Below, piece by piece: positions 31,957-41,195 of a stretch of DNA of 64,000 nt (position 1 is the first letter of the stretch; each line of letters begins with the position of its first letter). Position numbers and translations under genes: made by a program. The DNA lies in assembly GCA_903932865.1 (NCBI GenBank), contig CAIZHQ010000006.1, forward strand, positions 62,001 through 126,000, given 5' to 3'. This DNA comes from an uncultured Burkholderiales bacterium. GTDB taxonomy: Bacteria; Pseudomonadota; Gammaproteobacteria; Burkholderiales; Burkholderiaceae_C. The notes beneath the pieces are model-generated. The model saw only the letters and a program-made list of their open reading frames with translations, did no database searches and was not told the DNA's origin.

Positions 31957-32910
31957 TCAAGCGCGTGCAATGCGAGGGTCCAGCAAAGTCTGGATCACAT
32001 CCACAATGAGGTTGAGCACCACAAAAAACATGGCCAGCACCAAGATCGTGCCTTGCAGCAAAGGCAAGTCGCGCTGGAAGATGGCCGAGTTGAGCAAGAA
32101 GCCGGTGCCAGGCCAGGAAAAAACCGTCTCGATCAGGATGGAGCCCCCGAGCAAGTAACCCAGCTGCAAGCCCATCACCGCCAGAGCCGTGGGGGCGGCA
32201 TTTTTGACGACATGCCAAAAAATACCCAGGTTGGTCAATCCTTTGGCGCGCAAACCGACGATGAACTCTTGCGCCAGGATGTCGGCCACCAAGGCCCGCA
32301 CCGTGCGCGAAATGATGCCCATCGGGATCACGCTCATGGTGATGGCGGGCAACAGCATGTGCTTGACGTGCTCCCAATCCCACACCCACTGGCTGGAACC
32401 ACCCGGGCCAGCACCACCCGGCGGCAGCCACATCAGGATCGAAGAAAACACAATCACCAAGACCATGCCCAGCCAGTAGTGCGGGACGCTGACGCCCAGC
32501 ACGGACAGCAAAGAAGCGAATTTATCGAGCCAAGAGTTTTGGAAATAACCCGCTACGAAACCAAATAAACAGCCCAGCACAAAGCCGATCAGCGTGGCCA
32601 GCATGGCCAATCGCAAGGTGTTGCCCACAGCGGTCATGACCTCTGCAGCCACTGGACGGTTGCTGGCAATGGATGTGCCCAGATCGCCCTGCAAAGCACG
32701 CCAGACCCAGGTCACAAACTGTTCAGGGTAAGAACGGTTGAACCCATACAACTCGATCAACTGCGCTTGCAAGTCGGCCGAAGCGTCGGGCGGCAAGATC
32801 GACACCAGTGGATCGCCGGGCGCCAGGTGCACCAAGGCAAAACAAACCAGCGCCACCCCCAGCATGATGGGCAGGGAATAAATCAGACGCCGCAACAAAA
32901 AGCCGAGCAT
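31957..32910 (-). CDS. Dipeptide/oligopeptide-type ABC transporter permease (DppB-like)
   Basis: 317 residues from ATG 32908-32910 with GGAG 7 bases upstream; a TTG 21 bases earlier is in frame but has no ribosome-binding site. It begins LGFLLRRLIYSLPIMLGVAL with the APGDP loop of DppB/GsiC permeases, then the EAA-like FIVGLRAKGLTNLGIFWHVV and a C-terminal VDVIQTLLDPRIARA. It lies 101 bases after the substrate-binding-protein gene. Confidence 0.93.
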   Translation of the reverse strand: MLGFLLRRLIYSLPIMLGVALVCFALVHLAPGDPLVSILPPDASADLQAQLIELYGFNRSYPEQFVTWVWRALQGDLGTSIASNRPVAAEVMTAVGNTLRLAMLATLIGFVLGCLFGFVAGYFQNSWLDKFASLLSVLGVSVPHYWLGMVLVIVFSSILMWLPPGGAGPGGSSQWVWDWEHVKHMLLPAITMSVIPMGIISRTVRALVADILAQEFIVGLRAKGLTNLGIFWHVVKNAAPTALAVMGLQLGYLLGGSILIETVFSWPGTGFLLNSAIFQRDLPLLQGTILVLAMFFVVLNLIVDVIQTLLDPRIARA

Positions 32911-33011
32911 GCCAGCACTCCAAAACTGCAATTAGAAAAGTGTGCTGTCAGGTCATGGACACCTTGACTGCACACCCTGGGGTGTGGGCCCGAAGGCCCA
33001 CACCTGGACCA

Positions 33012-34685
33012 TCAGTCCATGGAGACTGGCGCCAAATCGACAAACCAACTGCGAGGTTGCACGAAGCCCTTGACCTTGGTGCTCATGGCACGGGGCCCCA
33101 CGTCGTGGGCAATCCAGACGAAAGGTGCTTCCTCGACAATGCGGGCATGCAACTTGGCCAAGGCCTCATCACGCCTCTTATCCTCGAACTGAGTCCGTGC
33201 ATCGGTGATCAATTTGTCAAATTCCGGATTGCCAAAGTAGCCCCAGTTGTTGGACACCGGCGGGAATGTGCCTGTGCTGGTGAAGCGCACCAGTCCAAAG
33301 AAGGGGTCCATGGCGGCATAACTCACGTTGATGGCGTCAGCACCGTTGGCAGTCGGGTCTTTGGCCCCCCGACGCCAGTTGGTGAACAAGGTGTTCCACT
33401 CAATCACGTCAAACTGGACATCAAAAAAGCACTGCTTGAGCGACTGCTGAACGAACTCATTCATGGGCAAGGGTTGCATCTGGCCTGAACCCGATGCCGA
33501 AATTTGCACCTTGACTTTGAGGGGTTTGGCTGCAGTGTGGCCCGCTTGGGTCATCAAGGCCTTGGCCGCGTTCACGTCGTACTTGATGTCAAATTTGGGG
33601 TTGCCCCACCAGGGGTGGCCTGGCGGCACCGTGCCTTTGGGCGCGGCCATCATGCCGCCCAAAAGGGTTCTCAGGCCCTCACGGTCCACGCACAAGTTGG
33701 CCGCGTGGCGCACCCGCTTGTCCAGCCAAGGCGAGCCTTCGGCGAATGACAACTGCCAAGGCCAGACATGCGGCTGGGCGTTGCTTTCAATCTTGAAACC
33801 CCGCTGGCGAATTTGCGGCATGGCATCGGGTGCAGGCGCTTCGATCCAGTCGACCTGGCCTCCAAGCAAAGCGGCGGTGCGGGCATTGGCCTCCGGCATA
33901 GGCACAAGCACCACACGGTCGACCTTGGGCATGCGCTTGGCGTCCCAATAGGTTTTGTTGGCCACCATTTCGAGGCGTTCACGCGGTACAAATCGGGCCA
34001 TCTTGAAGGGGCCTGAGCCGGAGGCATCTGCCGCAAATGCGGTCCAAGCCGCCTTGGATTTGTCTGCAGGCGTGGCGCCTGCAGCGGCCTCAAATTTCTT
34101 TTGCCAATGCGCGGGCGAGGCAATGAACAAGTTGGTCAGGTTGATCGGCAAAAATGCATCGGGCTCGCTGGTGGTCAGCTCCACCGTCAGGTCGTCGATT
34201 TTTCGGGCACTGCGCAAGGTAGGCATGCGCGAAGCCGTAACGCCCACCTGGCTGGCATCGAAATGCACCGCGTCTTTGTCCAAAACTTTGCGCACATTCC
34301 AGACCACCGCGTCAGCATTCAGAGCAGAGCCATCGTGGAACTTCACACCTGGGCGCAGCTTGAAGGTCCATTTTGTTTTATCACTGGCACCAACAGCCCA
34401 AGAAGTGGCCAAGCCAGGAATCAACACACTGGGGCCATCCGATTTGGACAAATCCCAATGGGTCAAGGCGTCGTACATCGGGATACCGGTGAATCGGTTG
34501 CCCTCAAAGCCTTGGTCAGGCTGCCCCAAGGTGCGGGGAATGTCGGCCGCCGTCATGGCAATGCGCAAGACTTTTTCTTGCGCCTGAACGGCCATAGAGA
34601 TGGCGCTGAGCCCCATCCCGACAGCCATGGTGAACGCCCAGGATGTGGGCAACAAACGGGGGGAAAAGATAGACCGCTTCATCAT
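33012..34685 (-). CDS. ABC transporter substrate-binding protein, family 5 (DppA/OppA type)
   Basis: 557 residues from the first of two adjacent ATGs (34683-34685), GGAG 5 bases upstream. There is a Sec signal (MMKRSIFSPRLLPTSWAFTM, hydrophobic core, AVQAQ), then the SBP_bac_5 pattern: LTHWDLSKSDGPSVLIPGLA, KWTFKLRPGVKFHDGSALNA and SGPFKMARFVPRERLEMVAN. Family 5 proteins bind peptides but also nickel, heme, opines, sugars and other solutes, so the importer ligand cannot be read off. Context suggests an amide or ureide. Presumed promoter-proximal gene of SBP-dppBCFD-amidase. Confidence 0.9.
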   Translation of the reverse strand: MMKRSIFSPRLLPTSWAFTMAVGMGLSAISMAVQAQEKVLRIAMTAADIPRTLGQPDQGFEGNRFTGIPMYDALTHWDLSKSDGPSVLIPGLATSWAVGASDKTKWTFKLRPGVKFHDGSALNADAVVWNVRKVLDKDAVHFDASQVGVTASRMPTLRSARKIDDLTVELTTSEPDAFLPINLTNLFIASPAHWQKKFEAAAGATPADKSKAAWTAFAADASGSGPFKMARFVPRERLEMVANKTYWDAKRMPKVDRVVLVPMPEANARTAALLGGQVDWIEAPAPDAMPQIRQRGFKIESNAQPHVWPWQLSFAEGSPWLDKRVRHAANLCVDREGLRTLLGGMMAAPKGTVPPGHPWWGNPKFDIKYDVNAAKALMTQAGHTAAKPLKVKVQISASGSGQMQPLPMNEFVQQSLKQCFFDVQFDVIEWNTLFTNWRRGAKDPTANGADAINVSYAAMDPFFGLVRFTSTGTFPPVSNNWGYFGNPEFDKLITDARTQFEDKRRDEALAKLHARIVEEAPFVWIAHDVGPRAMSTKVKGFVQPRSWFVDLAPVSMD

Positions 34686-34790
34686 CAAGACTCCAGTAAA
34701 AGTGCGTTGAAAAAATGTGCACCAGACCCAGGGAACCAACAGATCGGTCCCGTAAGCTAACATAAGCTTTAAAAGTCTGGCAAGCATTTT

Positions 34791-34800
34791 TTGTATGCAA
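34791..34800. promoter_or_regulatory. Putative GntR operator 1
   Basis: TTGTATGCAA, a near-palindrome (four of five base pairs) within TTTTTTGTATGCAATCG, 106 bases upstream of the binding-protein start. It resembles FadR/VanR-subfamily sites of the TTGTATACAA kind. Confidence 0.5.
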
Positions 34801-34891
34801 TCGCCATGCCCGCTGTGGTTCTGAAACCATTCGCCTGTCGAATGAAGTCAAAGCTGAAAGAGATCAATTTACCTTTGAAAAAAAGCACAAA

Positions 34892-34913
34892 AATGGTGTT
34901 TTCTGGCACCATT
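34892..34913. promoter_or_regulatory. Inverted repeat in the importer/racemase control region
   Basis: AATGGTG, spacer TTTTCTGG, CACCATT: perfect seven-base arms located between the two TTGTATGCAA elements. The half-site ggtgttttct recurs near 34948. It may be an operator for a second regulator. Confidence 0.35.
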
Positions 34914-34956
34914 CTGGTTTGCACCTATGGAGTCTCACCCCAATTTGGTGTTTTCT

Positions 34957-34966
34957 TTGTATGCAA
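34957..34966. promoter_or_regulatory. Putative GntR operator 2
   Basis: A second exact TTGTATGCAA, again followed by T, in the same orientation, 166 bases from the first and 207 bases before the racemase start. Confidence 0.5.
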
Positions 34967-35172
34967 TAAACCCACCATTCACCATCAGATTGCAGCACCA
35001 TGACCCTATATTCACCGGCGCAGACGCCTCTCGCACTGTGACGGCAAATCAACCCCAGGGTTTGGCAGAAGCCGCATGCACATCCCCAGCAAGGCCAGTC
35101 ATCCTGGTTGGGTTGCGCGCCAGTGCACTGGTTTGAGGACAACAGCACACCCACTGAAAAGGAGCACCCAGC

Positions 35173-35931
35173 ATGGACACCACCGCATTGCGCCGTTATT
35201 TGCTGATCAACCCCAACACCAACGCCTTGACCACGCAACGGTTGAGAGAGGTGCTGCAGCCCCAGCTGCCCCCGGGTGTGCTGCTGGATGTGCAGACCGC
35301 CCGATTTGGGGCGCCCTACATTGCTTGCGAAGCCAGTCACACGGTGGCCGCACACGCCTGCCTGGACGTGTGGACCGAACACCGGGGCACGCCAGGCAAT
35401 GCACTTGCTGGCGTGTTGATTGGCTGCTTTGGTGACCCGGGTTTGTTCGCGCTGCGCGAAGTCAGCGGCTGCCCGGTCACTGGACTGGCCGAGGCTTCGT
35501 TCATCCAGGCCGCTGCACACGGGCCATTTGCCATTGTGACGGGCGGTGAACGCTGGAAGCCCATGCTGCAGCGCCTGGCCATCAGCCTGGGTTATGGCGC
35601 GCAGCTGCGCCATATCGAGACCGTGGCCCCCACAGGCGCAGCGCTTCAGGCCGACCCCGACATGGCCATTCGCTGCCTCAGCCAAGCCTGCCAAAACGCC
35701 GCCCAAAGCGGTGTGGCCAGCATCATTTTGGGTGGCGCAGGCTTGGCCGGTTATGCCCGTTTGCTGCAAGCCCACTGCCCTGTGCCCCTGATCGACAGCG
35801 CGCAAGCGGGATGGGAGGTGCTGCATGGGCAACTGGCCCCCAAAGCGCCAACAGACCATGACGGTTTTTATGCCCCATGGGTCGGGTTACCACCCGCCTT
35901 CACACAGGTCCCCAACAAAGAGCTTCACTGA
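35173..35931 (+). CDS. Asp/Glu/hydantoin racemase-family protein lacking the second catalytic cysteine
   Basis: 252 residues. The fold signature is clear: LLINPNTNALTTQRL at the start, the first cysteine loop GVLIGCFGDPGL (Cys85), ASFIQAAAHGPFAIVTGGER and CPVPLIDSAQAG near the end. Hydantoin and allantoin racemases use two cysteines; the second normally sits in an LGCAG-type loop, but here the loop is ILGGAGLAG (Gly188). The protein may therefore act by a different mechanism or substrate, or be regulatory. It is divergent from the ABC importer and fits a ureide/hydantoin locus. GGAG precedes the ATG by about 9 bases. Confidence 0.82.
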   Translation: MDTTALRRYLLINPNTNALTTQRLREVLQPQLPPGVLLDVQTARFGAPYIACEASHTVAAHACLDVWTEHRGTPGNALAGVLIGCFGDPGLFALREVSGCPVTGLAEASFIQAAAHGPFAIVTGGERWKPMLQRLAISLGYGAQLRHIETVAPTGAALQADPDMAIRCLSQACQNAAQSGVASIILGGAGLAGYARLLQAHCPVPLIDSAQAGWEVLHGQLAPKAPTDHDGFYAPWVGLPPAFTQVPNKELH

Positions 35932-35988
35932 ACTGGCCAAACCCTTGCATTGAGCTACAAATCTGGGAAACCAATAGACGTCGGTCTT

Positions 35989-37083
35989 TCAACCATCCAC
36001 AAACACCCTCGCCTTGCGTGGCGTCAGCACCAAGGTTTCGCCTTCCTTGAAATCTTGCTGGCGGTATTGCGATGCCGACAACTGCGCTTCGATCACTGCA
36101 TCCTTGCCAAACATGCCCGCTTCCACGGGCTCCAGTTCCAGCCGTGCCACAGGCCCCACCACGATGGCACGGGTCAGCTTGGCCACGATGCCGGTGTGGG
36201 GGGTGCCCGGTGTGTAACGCGTCACATCCAGGTCGTGCGGGCGCACATAGGCAAAGGCCTTGGCGTCTTGCACCTGGCCGTGTTCAGGGCTTTCCAGGCG
36301 GATGGCATGCTGGTCGGCGCCAATCAGCATCTCGCCTTCGTGGGCGCGCCCGTGGAACAGGTTCACATCGCCCAAAAAGCCATACACAAAGGGGCTGGCC
36401 GGGTGGTCCCACACCCGTTGGGGCGAACCAATTTGTTCGATGTGGCCCTTGTTCATCAGCACCACGCGGTCGGCCACTTCCAAAGCCTCTTCTTGGTCGT
36501 GCGTGACAAAGATGCTGGTGACATGCAACTCGTCGTGCAAGCGGCGCAACCAGCGGCGCAGCTCTTTGCGCACCTTGGCGTCCAGCGCGCCAAAGGGCTC
36601 GTCCAGCAAAAGCACTTTGGGTTCGACCGCCAAGGCGCGGGCCAAGGCAATGCGCTGGCGCTGACCGCCTGACAGTTGTGAGGGATAACGGTCTGCCAGC
36701 CAATCGAGTTGCACCAAGCCCAACAACTCGTGCACTTTGCGTTGGATTTCTGATTCGCTAGGCCGCTCTTTTCGGGGCTTGACGCGCAGGCCAAAGGCCA
36801 CGTTTTCAAACACCGTCATGTGGCGAAACAGCGCGTAGTGCTGGAACACAAAACCCACCTGACGCTCGCGCACATGCACATGCGTGGTGTCTTCGCCGCT
36901 GAACGCGATGGTGCCCTGGTCGGCGGTTTCCAAGCCCGCGATGATGCGCAGCAGCGTGGTTTTGCCGCAGCCCGATGGCCCCAGCAAGGCGACGAGTTCG
37001 CCCGACTCGATGTCGAGGCTGACGTTGTTCAGCGCGGTGAAGTCACCAAACTGTTTGTGGACGTTGCGGATTTCGATGCTCAT
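35989..37083 (-). CDS. cysA: Sulfate/thiosulfate import ATP-binding protein CysA
   Basis: 364 residues. [20 protein letters not shown] start, Walker [10 protein letters not shown] (35-43), signature [16 protein letters not shown], Walker [14 protein letters not shown]-loop FVTHD and a TOBE-like C-terminal domain ([10 protein letters not shown]). It powers sulfate/thiosulfate uptake. It is the last gene of sbp-cysT-cysW-cysA, 27 bases after cysW. Confidence 0.95.
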   Translation of the reverse strand: MSIEIRNVHKQFGDFTALNNVSLDIESGELVALLGPSGCGKTTLLRIIAGLETADQGTIAFSGEDTTHVHVRERQVGFVFQHYALFRHMTVFENVAFGLRVKPRKERPSESEIQRKVHELLGLVQLDWLADRYPSQLSGGQRQRIALARALAVEPKVLLLDEPFGALDAKVRKELRRWLRRLHDELHVTSIFVTHDQEEALEVADRVVLMNKGHIEQIGSPQRVWDHPASPFVYGFLGDVNLFHGRAHEGEMLIGADQHAIRLESPEHGQVQDAKAFAYVRPHDLDVTRYTPGTPHTGIVAKLTRAIVVGPVARLELEPVEAGMFGKDAVIEAQLSASQYRQQDFKEGETLVLTPRKARVFVDG

Positions 37084-37110
37084 GTTTCAAACCAGAATCT
37101 AAAGGTGAAG

Positions 37111-37998
37111 TCAGTGGGCTGGCTGCTCGGGCGGGGTGTTGGCCGATACTTGAATTTCTTGGGCGTGACGCCATTCAATGAAGGACTTGATGGCCAGGGT
37201 GACCAGTGCCAGCAAAGCCAGCAACGAGGCCACGGCAAAAGCAGCCACTGACTGGTATTCGTTGTAGAGAATTTCCACATGCAAAGGCATGGTGTTGGTC
37301 TGTCCCCGGATGTGGCCCGACACCACCGACACCGCACCGAACTCGCCCATGGCGCGTGCGTTGCACAAGATCACGCCGTACAGCAGGCCCCATTTGATGT
37401 TGGGCAAAGTGACCCGCCAAAAGGTTTGCCAGCCTGTGGCACCCAACACGATGGCCGCTTGTTCTTCCTCGTTGCCTTGCGCTTGCATGAGCGGAATCAA
37501 CTCGCGCGCAATGAAGGGAAAGGTGACAAACACGGTGGCCAAGATGATGCCCGGCACCGCAAACACGATCTTGATGTCGTTGGCTTGCAGCCAAGGGCCG
37601 AACCAACCATGGGCCCCAAACACCAGCACATAGACCAGGCCCGCCACCACGGGCGACACCGAAAACGGCAAGTCCACCAACGTGGTCAAAAGCGACTTGC
37701 CCTTGAACTCGTACTTGGCAATGGCCCAGGCCGCGGCCACGCCAAACACCAAATTGAGCGGCACAGCCACAGCCGCGACGATCAACGTCAGGCGAATGGC
37801 CGACCAGGCATCGGGCTCTTTCAGCGCCTCCAGATAAGCATCAAGACCTTTGCGCAGTGCTTCGGTGAACACCGCGGCCAGTGGCAAGACCAAAAACAAA
37901 AACATGAACAGCAGGGCCAAGCCAATCAGGCTGCGGCGAATCCAGCGGGCTTCGGTGGTGCTTGCCTGGACCTTGTTGGCGGTGAGGGTTTGGCTCAT
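37111..37998 (-). CDS. cysW: Sulfate ABC transporter permease CysW
   Basis: 295 residues from ATG 37996-37998, overlapping the cysT stop as ATGA; the longer frame starts inside cysT. About six membrane helices, [20 protein letters not shown] and the EAA loop [40 protein letters not shown] is the CysW signature. It forms the membrane channel with CysT. Confidence 0.95.
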   Translation of the reverse strand: MSQTLTANKVQASTTEARWIRRSLIGLALLFMFLFLVLPLAAVFTEALRKGLDAYLEALKEPDAWSAIRLTLIVAAVAVPLNLVFGVAAAWAIAKYEFKGKSLLTTLVDLPFSVSPVVAGLVYVLVFGAHGWFGPWLQANDIKIVFAVPGIILATVFVTFPFIARELIPLMQAQGNEEEQAAIVLGATGWQTFWRVTLPNIKWGLLYGVILCNARAMGEFGAVSVVSGHIRGQTNTMPLHVEILYNEYQSVAAFAVASLLALLALVTLAIKSFIEWRHAQEIQVSANTPPEQPAH

Positions 37999-38858
37999 GA
38001 CGAAGCTCCCGAACGGCGGCGTTGCCAAGTTTGCAAGCCGTTGATGACCAAGAGCAATATGAAGGAGATGACCAACATCACCAAAGCCACAGCGGTGGCA
38101 CCTGCGTAGTCGTATTGCTCCAGTTTGCCAATGATGATCAGCGGCGTGATCTCGGACACCATGGGCATGTTGCCGGCAATGAAAATGACCGAGCCGTACT
38201 CACCGATGGCCCGCGCAAACGCCATGGCAAAGCCAGTGAGCAACGCAGGCGCGATGCTCGGAAAAATCACTCTGCTGAAGGTCTGCCAGCGCGTGGCGCC
38301 CAGACATGTGGCGGCTTCTTCGAGCTCTTTTTCAGTGTCTTCGAGCACAGGCTGTACGGTTCGAACCACAAAAGGCAGGCCGATGAAGATGAGCGCGATC
38401 ACCACGCCGTTGGGGTTGAAGGCCAACACAATGCCCAGCGGCTCCAGGTACTGGCCAATCCAGCCATTGCCTGCCAGCAAAGCCGTCAGCGAAATGCCCG
38501 CTACGGCAGTGGGTAAAGCAAAAGGCAAATCGACCAAGGCATCGACGATCTTTTTGCCAAAGAAGTCATACCGCACCAGCACCCAGGCCACCAGCAAGCC
38601 AAAAAACACATTGACCAATGCGGCGATCAGCGACGCGCCAAAGGTCAAGCGGTAAGACGCCATCACGCGAGGGCTGGTCACCGCGACCCAAAACTGCTCC
38701 CAGCTCAAGGTGAAGGTTTTGAAGACCAGGGCCGACAGCGGGATCAGCACGATCAAGCACAGGTAAAACAGGGTGAAGCCCAGGGTCAGGTTGAACCCGG
38801 GCAACACCCTGGCTGGCACCCGCCGCTTGGCAGGTGCCGCAATGGGCAATGCGGTCAT
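37995..38858 (-). CDS. cysT: Sulfate ABC transporter permease CysT (CysU)
   Basis: 287 residues. It begins with a basic segment, then [20 protein letters not shown] and the family markers [20 protein letters not shown], the EAA loop [20 protein letters not shown] and [20 protein letters not shown]. It partners CysW. The start is 9 bases after the sbp stop. Confidence 0.95.
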   Translation of the reverse strand: MTALPIAAPAKRRVPARVLPGFNLTLGFTLFYLCLIVLIPLSALVFKTFTLSWEQFWVAVTSPRVMASYRLTFGASLIAALVNVFFGLLVAWVLVRYDFFGKKIVDALVDLPFALPTAVAGISLTALLAGNGWIGQYLEPLGIVLAFNPNGVVIALIFIGLPFVVRTVQPVLEDTEKELEEAATCLGATRWQTFSRVIFPSIAPALLTGFAMAFARAIGEYGSVIFIAGNMPMVSEITPLIIIGKLEQYDYAGATAVALVMLVISFILLLVINGLQTWQRRRSGASS

Positions 38859-38867
38859 GGCGATAAC

Positions 38868-39860
38868 TTATTTGACGGTGTAAATCTTGTCGAACTGACC
38901 GCCGTCGTTGAAGTGCACTTTTTGCGCTTCACCAAAGGAGCCAAACACCTCGTCCACCGTGAACAGTTGCAAAGGCTTGAAGGTTTGGGCGTGCTTTTTG
39001 AGCACCGCCTGCGAACGTGGACGCAAAGCGTGTTTGGCTGCGATCTCTTGCGCCTCTTCAGAGTACAGGTAATCCAGGTAGGCCTTGGCCACAGCGCCCG
39101 TGCCTTTCTTGGCCACGGTGCGCTCCACCACGGCCACCGGGTTTTCGGCCACGATGCTGATCGACGGGTGGATCGCATCGACCTTGCCCGCGCCAAACTC
39201 GCGGTCCACCGAGATGACTTCGGACTCGAACGTGATCAGCACATCGCCAATATTGCGTTGCAAAAAGATGGTGGTCGCATCGCGCCCGCCCTTGGCCAGC
39301 ACCGGCACGTTTTTGTAGAGCTTGCCCACGAACTCTGCGGCTTGTGCATCACTCGCGCCCTTTTTCTTGGCGTAACCCCAAGCCGCCAAATAAGCCATGC
39401 GACCGTTGCCACCGGTCTTGGGGTTGACCACGATCACCTGGATGCCGGGCTTGATCAGGTCGTCCCAGTCCTTGATGCCCTTGGGGTTGCCGTTGCGGGT
39501 GAGGAACAGCATGGTCGAAGTGGTGGGCGACGCACTGTTGGGAAAGCGCTTGTTCCAGTCCTTGGCCACCACACCGGTGCTGGCCAGAAAGTCCACGTCG
39601 GTGGTGGTGTTCATGGTCACCACATCGGCGTCCAGACCGTCATTGACGGCCCGGGCCTGGGCGCTTGAGCCGCCGTGGGCTTGGTCGATTTTGATGTCTT
39701 TGCCGGTGGTCTTTTTGTAGTGCGCCACAAAAGCGGCGTTGTAGTCCTTATAGAACTCGCGGGCCACGTCGTACGAGGCGTTGAGCAAGTTTTGAGCACT
39801 GGCGGCAAAGCCGGTCAAGGCCAAGGTGGTAGCCAATGCAATGTGCGTGAGTTTTTTCAT
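38868..39860 (-). CDS. sbp: Sulfate-binding protein, first copy
   Basis: 330 residues from ATG 39858-39860 with a signal peptide MKKLTHIALATTLALTGFAA/SAQ. Mature features of the Sbp/CysP family: LLNASYDVAREFYKDYNAAF, AHGGSSAQARAVNDGLDADV and NPKTGGNGRMAYLAAWGYA, and PRSQAVLKKHAQTF. It binds sulfate or thiosulfate in the periplasm and feeds CysTWA. Adjacent to cysT (9-base gap). It shares about half its residues by eye with the second copy at 40025-41035. Confidence 0.95.
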   Translation of the reverse strand: MKKLTHIALATTLALTGFAASAQNLLNASYDVAREFYKDYNAAFVAHYKKTTGKDIKIDQAHGGSSAQARAVNDGLDADVVTMNTTTDVDFLASTGVVAKDWNKRFPNSASPTTSTMLFLTRNGNPKGIKDWDDLIKPGIQVIVVNPKTGGNGRMAYLAAWGYAKKKGASDAQAAEFVGKLYKNVPVLAKGGRDATTIFLQRNIGDVLITFESEVISVDREFGAGKVDAIHPSISIVAENPVAVVERTVAKKGTGAVAKAYLDYLYSEEAQEIAAKHALRPRSQAVLKKHAQTFKPLQLFTVDEVFGSFGEAQKVHFNDGGQFDKIYTVK

Positions 39861-40024
39861 GGTGATTCGGTCTGGGACGGTGCAAGACATGGAAGGTCTT
39901 GATTGGCCTGGCCGACCCACTGGATCGACCGCCATCAAGTCATGGCCGCGATTGTGGAATCGGACCGTTAAATCTCAAACGAATCATTTATTGTTTGCTT
40001 ATGTCAATAAGCAGCTAAAGCTTT
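39861..40024. promoter_or_regulatory. Promoter region of sbp copy 1, with motif shared with copy 2
   Basis: This AT-rich 164-base gap contains, on the minus strand, ATAAATGATTCGTTTGAGA (reverse of 39973-39991), closely similar to ATAAACAGTCGTTTGAG upstream of the second sbp gene. Conserved core CGTTTGAG. The placement suggests a shared regulator such as CysB/Cbl. Confidence 0.45.
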
Positions 40025-41035
40025 TCACTTGCGGGTGTAAATCTGGTCAAACTTGCCGCCATCGGCAAAATGCAGCTGGCTGGCTTTGTCCCAGCCGCCA
40101 AACGCCTCATCGATGGTGAACAGGTTCAGCTTGGGCAGCTGCTTGGCGTACTTGGCCTGGGCCTTGGCCGATCGGGGTCGGTAAAAGTGTTTGCCGATCA
40201 GGTCTTGTGCTTCTTCGGTGTAGAGGTATTCCAGGTAGGCCTGGGCCACCGCCCGGGTGCCTTTTTTGTCCACGTTTTTGTCGACCAAGGCTACGGCGGG
40301 TTCGGCCAGGATGGAGATCGAGGGGTAAACAAAATCCACCTTGTTGCCAAATTCCTTTTCCAATAGATACGCTTCGTTTTCCCAGCTCAGGAACACATCG
40401 CCCTGGTTGCGCTGTGCAAACGTGATGGAAGAGCCTCGTGCACCTGTGTCCAGCACGGGGACGTTTTGGTAGAGCTTTTTCACAAACTCTTGCGCCTTGT
40501 CATCGCCGCCGTATTGGCGTTTGGCGAATTCCCAAGCGGCCAGGTAGTTCCAACGCGCACCGCCCGAGGTCTTGGGGTTGGGCGTGATGACCTTCACGTC
40601 GGGTCGCACCAGGTCGTCCCAGTCCTTGATGTTTTTGGGGTTGCCTTGCCGAACCACCAGCACGATGGTCGAGGTGTAGGGCGTGCTGTTGTGTGGCAGG
40701 CGCGCTTGCCAGTCTTTGGGGATCAGCTTGCCGTTTTTGTGCAGGGCGTCGGTGTCGCCGGCCAGGGCCAGCGTGGCCACATCGGCGTCCAGTCCATCGA
40801 TGATCGATCGTGCCTGCTTACCCGAGCCGCCGTGTGATTGCTTGATGGTCAGGTCCTGACCGGTGCGGGCTTTCCAGTGTTTGGCAAAGGCTTGGTTGAA
40901 CTCAACGTACAACTCACGGGTGGGGTCATACGACACGTTGAGGAGGCTCACGGGGGCTTGGGCTTGCACGGCCAGACCTGTCAAGGTCAAGGCCAGCAGC
41001 GCTGCGATCTTCAGAAACGGGCGTTTGGTTGTCAT
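40025..41035 (-). CDS. sbp: Sulfate-binding protein, second copy
   Basis: 336 residues from ATG 41033-41035, with GGAG 7 bases upstream and a signal peptide ([27 protein letters not shown]). It has [60 protein letters not shown] and a C-terminal [20 protein letters not shown]. It is clearly homologous to, but diverged from, the copy next to cysT, so this is an old paralogue rather than a recent duplication; one may prefer sulfate and the other thiosulfate. Confidence 0.94.
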   Translation of the reverse strand: MTTKRPFLKIAALLALTLTGLAVQAQAPVSLLNVSYDPTRELYVEFNQAFAKHWKARTGQDLTIKQSHGGSGKQARSIIDGLDADVATLALAGDTDALHKNGKLIPKDWQARLPHNSTPYTSTIVLVVRQGNPKNIKDWDDLVRPDVKVITPNPKTSGGARWNYLAAWEFAKRQYGGDDKAQEFVKKLYQNVPVLDTGARGSSITFAQRNQGDVFLSWENEAYLLEKEFGNKVDFVYPSISILAEPAVALVDKNVDKKGTRAVAQAYLEYLYTEEAQDLIGKHFYRPRSAKAQAKYAKQLPKLNLFTIDEAFGGWDKASQLHFADGGKFDQIYTRK

Positions 41036-41100
41036 GAGGTCACTCCAAAAATACACATCAAAAAACTGATGGAATCGATTTTGGAAGTGATTCTTTAAAA

Positions 41101-41117
41101 CTCAAACGACTGTTTAT
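41101..41117. promoter_or_regulatory. Motif upstream of sbp copy 2 shared with sbp copy 1
   Basis: CTCAAACGACTGTTTAT (plus strand) 66 bases upstream of the second sbp start; the equivalent CTCAAACGAATCATTTAT lies at 39974-39991 upstream of the first copy. Twelve or more positions agree in otherwise dissimilar AT-rich leaders. Confidence 0.5.
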
Positions 41118-41195
41118 CTATTTACAAATGAAGAAAACATCTATCTCTTAGCCAGCCGCTTGAGTGAGCCGCTCTCGCCCATGAGGTCTGCAGCT

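Larger units (their letters stand above)
34686..35172. other. 487-base control region between the importer operon and the racemase gene
   Basis: No credible gene: short frames here lack family features. It is more AT-rich than its neighbours and holds two exact TTGTATGCAA elements (34791-34800, 34957-34966) and an inverted repeat AATGGTG-N8-CACCATT (34892-34913). It should carry the divergent promoters for both units. Confidence 0.7.

Noticed and set aside
34864-35859. 331-residue minus-strand frame covering the racemase gene and control region
   Set aside because: No family motifs. The plus-strand racemase-family protein explains the region better and has an upstream GGAG.
38868-41035. Tandem sbp genes as a recent duplication or assembly artefact
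   Set aside because: The two proteins differ at about half of positions and have different signal peptides, so they are old paralogues.
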